A stretch of 7,930 nucleotides of DNA, taken from NCBI GenBank assembly GCA_028290125.1, contig JAQGKM010000214.1, positions 1 through 7,930 on the forward strand. Reading direction: 5' to 3'. How positions within the stretch are numbered: position 1 is the first letter of the stretch; each line of letters opens with the position of its first letter. The stretch is from Hyphomicrobiales bacterium (GTDB lineage: Bacteria > Pseudomonadota > Alphaproteobacteria > Rhizobiales > Beijerinckiaceae). Positions 5,754-7,930 of this stretch are shown here, one piece after another. The notes beneath the pieces are model-generated. The model saw only the letters and a program-made list of their open reading frames with translations. It searched no databases and was not told where the DNA came from. Both the position numbers and the translations under genes were made by a program.

Positions 5754-6632
5754 TCACCGCAACACGGTCGCCTTCACCCACCATTCCGGATGATCGCGCC
5801 TGATCACTTTCGCGGTTGCGGCCGCCTGACGGCAGGTTTCGAACAGCGCGAAGCAGGTCGCGCCGGAGCCTGACATGCGCGCCAGCTTCGCGCCGCGTGC
5901 GGCCGACAGCACCGCGAGGCAATGGCCGACGATCGGCGCCAGCACGCTGGCGGCGTCCTCCATGTCGTTGCGCGCGCGCTTCAGCGCCGCAAACAGCGCA
6001 TCGCGCTCCGGCGATTCGGCGATGTCGGGATGCTTGCCGAAATCGAATGTTTCGCCGGGCTGCAGACCGATGCGCGCGAACACGCGTTTCGTTTCCAGCG
6101 GCACGCCGGGATTGACCAGCACCGCGAAGACCGGCGGCATCTTCATCAGCGGCCCGAGAACTTCGCCGCGTCCGCGCATCATCCGCGCTTGCGCATGCAG
6201 GCAGACGGGCACGTCCGAGCCGATCTCGCCCGCGGCCTCGAGAACGCGCGGATCATCGAGCGACAGATCGTTGGCCCGTCCAAGAAGCCGTAGCGCCGCA
6301 GCCGCATCCGACGAGCCGCCGCCGATCCCTGCGGCCACCGGCAGGCGCTTGGTCAGATGAAACGCGCCCGTGCGCAGGCCGGGAATGCGCGCGCCGAGAG
6401 CTTGCGCTGCACGCGCGACGAGATTGTCGCCGTCCGCGCCCGCGGCCTGCGCAGTCGGTCCGTCCACCTGAAGGGAGAAGTCGTCGCCCGGTGCGAGCGA
6501 CAGCGTGTCGGCGGCGCCGGCGAAGACCACGAGGCTCTCCACTTCATGCCAGCCGTCTTCACGGCGACGCGGAATGTGGAGCGTCAGATTGACCTTCGCG
6601 GGCGCGCGTTCGATCAGCAGGCGGCCGGACAT
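5754..6632 (-). CDS. ispE: 4-diphosphocytidyl-2-C-methyl-D-erythritol kinase
   Basis: This GHMP-family kinase phosphorylates CDP-methylerythritol with ATP at the 2-hydroxyl, a middle step of the MEP pathway that makes the C5 precursors IPP and DMAPP in the cytoplasm. It has 292 residues, a normal length. The N-terminal substrate block is PAKVNLTLHI (11-20) with catalytic Lys13. The ATP-binding glycine-rich loop is LPVAAGIGGGSSDAAAAL (97-114). Catalytic Asp140 is in IGSDVPV (137-143). The third GHMP motif is MSGSGATCFALF (253-264). The ATG at 6632-6630 fits the family start exactly; further upstream in-frame residues belong to the antisense and the previous gene. The TPR gene stop lies 7 bases upstream, so the two genes probably form one transcript. 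The end is convergent with ispB, and the short gap leaves only a 10-base GC palindrome (5746-5755) and no clear terminator. Confidence 0.97.
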   Translation of the reverse strand: MSGRLLIERAPAKVNLTLHIPRRREDGWHEVESLVVFAGAADTLSLAPGDDFSLQVDGPTAQAAGADGDNLVARAAQALGARIPGLRTGAFHLTKRLPVAAGIGGGSSDAAAALRLLGRANDLSLDDPRVLEAAGEIGSDVPVCLHAQARMMRGRGEVLGPLMKMPPVFAVLVNPGVPLETKRVFARIGLQPGETFDFGKHPDIAESPERDALFAALKRARNDMEDAASVLAPIVGHCLAVLSAARGAKLARMSGSGATCFALFETCRQAAATAKVIRRDHPEWWVKATVLR

Positions 6633-6639
6633 GAGAGCG

Positions 6640-7930
6640 TCAGCCGCCGCTCTTCTGCTCGTCGGACGGCGTCGGAGCGCGCTCGTCGCTCGCGGCCTTG
6701 GGCGCGGGCTCGTCCGGCAAGCCGTTCTCGATCTTCGGCAGGATCTTTTCGAGATCTTCCGGCTCGGGATTGAGATCGCGCGCGTGGTTCCACTGGAACT
6801 TCGCCTCGAGCTTGCGACCGACGCGCCAGTAGGCGTCGCCGAGATGATCATTGACCACCGGATCGGCCGGCTTCAGCTCGATCGCCTTTTCGAGCTCGCG
6901 CACGGCTTCGGGATATTGTCCGAGCCGGTAATAGGCCCAGCCGAGACTGTCGATGATGTAACCATCCGTCGGGCGCAGCTCGACCGCGCGGCGCAGCATC
7001 TTGAACGCGTCGGCGAGGTTCAGCCCCTGATCGACCCACGAGTAGCCAAGATAGTTCAGCACCAGAGGCTGATCCGGAAACAGCTCCAACGCCCTGCGGA
7101 AGTCGGCTTCGGCCTGCGTCCAGCGCTTCGAGCGCTCGAAGGAGATGCCGCGGAAATAATAGGTCGACCAGTCGCTGCGCGCGCCGTCCGACAGCGCGAG
7201 CGCGCGCGTGTAGGTGTCGGCGGCTTCCGCGAAGAGCTTGCGCGACCGCTGCAGGTTGGCGAGCGCCAGCACCGCCTCGGGATCCTGCGGGCGTTCGTCG
7301 ACGATGGTCTTCAGATGCTTCAGCGCTTCGTCGGTCTTGCCTTCCGTCTCCAGCAGCAAGCCGATCTGCACGTCCGAATTGTCGCGCAGCGGCGAGGCGT
7401 CCGGCACCTGCTCGTAAACGCGGATCGCCTGCTCGCTCTGCTTCAGGCGCTCGTAGACATCGGCCAGCGTGACGATCGCCAGGCCCTGCTGCGGATCCAT
7501 GAAGATCGCGAGACGCAGATAGATCATCGCCGCGAGATCGTCGTTCTGGCGGCCGCCGACCGAGCCCAGCCCGTACAGCACTTCGGCCGCGCCCTTTTCG
7601 GCGTCGGCGATCACCGGCGGGATCGGCTTGCCGCCCGCGAGCGCCGCCATGCCGGCGCGAATCACGGGATGGCGCGGCAGCAATTTGTCGAACGCCTCAT
7701 AGGCGCGCTTGGCCTCGGGCAAATCGCCGGCGCGCGCCATGATGCGCGCATAGGCGTCGACGATGCGCAGCGTCGTCTTCTCGGCCTCGTAGATGATCTT
7801 GATGCGCTTTACAGCCTCGGCCTTCTGGCCGTTGAAGTCGTACATCAGCGCGGCATGGTAATCGCGGAACAGGCCGAAGCGGTCATCGCGCAGCTTGTCG
7901 ATCGATTCGATGGCGAGCTTGGGATTGCCC
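6640..7930 (-). CDS. TPR-repeat protein (5' end beyond the window)
   Basis: The visible C-terminal 429 residues are open to the right window edge, so the start and any signal peptide are not seen. At least seven tetratricopeptide repeats follow one another between about bases 7500 and 6750, recognisable by lines such as YYFRGISFERSKRWTQAEAD, LGYSWVDQGLNLADAFKMLR, LGWAYYRLGQYPEAVREL and LGDAYWRVGRKLEAKFQW. TPR arrays form helical scaffolds for protein-protein contact. The more divergent part before this (bases about 7500-7930) is also helical. The last ~25 residues are an acidic, Pro/Ala-rich tail that is probably disordered. The gene lies 7 bases before ispE in the same direction; a large TPR protein next to ispE is a familiar arrangement in alphaproteobacteria (from memory, not checked), but no function in isoprenoid synthesis is shown. 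Many relatives are exported to the periplasm or inner membrane; this cannot be judged here. Confidence 0.93.
   Translation of the reverse strand, partial: GNPKLAIESIDKLRDDRFGLFRDYHAALMYDFNGQKAEAVKRIKIIYEAEKTTLRIVDAYARIMARAGDLPEAKRAYEAFDKLLPRHPVIRAGMAALAGGKPIPPVIADAEKGAAEVLYGLGSVGGRQNDDLAAMIYLRLAIFMDPQQGLAIVTLADVYERLKQSEQAIRVYEQVPDASPLRDNSDVQIGLLLETEGKTDEALKHLKTIVDERPQDPEAVLALANLQRSRKLFAEAADTYTRALALSDGARSDWSTYYFRGISFERSKRWTQAEADFRRALELFPDQPLVLNYLGYSWVDQGLNLADAFKMLRRAVELRPTDGYIIDSLGWAYYRLGQYPEAVRELEKAIELKPADPVVNDHLGDAYWRVGRKLEAKFQWNHARDLNPEPEDLEKILPKIENGLPDEPAPKAASDERAPTPSDEQKSGG

Noticed and set aside
6633..6851. N-terminal extension of IspE
   Set aside because: It is a different frame of the end of the TPR gene. 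The IspE family start (SGRLLIERAPAKVNL) fits the ATG at 6632.

Overview
This GC-rich window looks like a chromosomal segment of an alphaproteobacterium, most likely of the order Hyphomicrobiales (Rhizobiales). The evidence is the strong G/C preference at third codon positions, which opens long false antisense frames, and the set of neighbours: a split glycyl-tRNA synthetase, a long-chain polyprenyl diphosphate synthase beside a DUF2007 protein and a TrmN6-type methyltransferase, and ispE next to a TPR protein. Genus cannot be fixed from sequence alone. Most genes are housekeeping. There is no CRISPR array, transposase, tRNA or rRNA.

Left block (1-3143, minus strand). Transcription runs right to left through glyQ (glycyl-tRNA synthetase alpha), a 79-residue protein with two CDGSH iron-sulfur motifs, a 385-residue Fic-domain AMP-transferase, and the first part of glyS (beta subunit, cut by the window edge). 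The Fic stop codon and the glyS start codon share one base (TGATG), so translation of the two is probably coupled. The Fic gene also seems to have its own promoter, with a consensus TATAAT box covered by a perfect 7-bp dyad. A Fic enzyme with a built-in inhibitory helix and a C-terminal helix-turn-helix, sitting between the two halves of one tRNA synthetase, is the most unusual feature here.

Middle (3144-3648). Divergent from glyQ is a small plus-strand gene for an exported, very arginine-rich 84-residue protein of unknown function. After it lie three perfect inverted repeats within 84 bases, in the gap before the convergent methyltransferase gene.

Right block (3649-7930). A DUF2007 gene and a TrmN6-like methyltransferase gene overlap by 11 bases on the minus strand. 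Divergent from them is a plus-strand polyprenyl (probably octa- or decaprenyl) diphosphate synthase, which makes the quinone side chain. Tail to tail with it, 7 bases apart, is ispE of the MEP isoprenoid pathway, preceded in the same direction by a TPR-repeat protein that runs off the right edge. IspE works in making the C5 units that the prenyl synthase polymerises, so this part is an isoprenoid/quinone cluster, although the two genes are on opposite strands.
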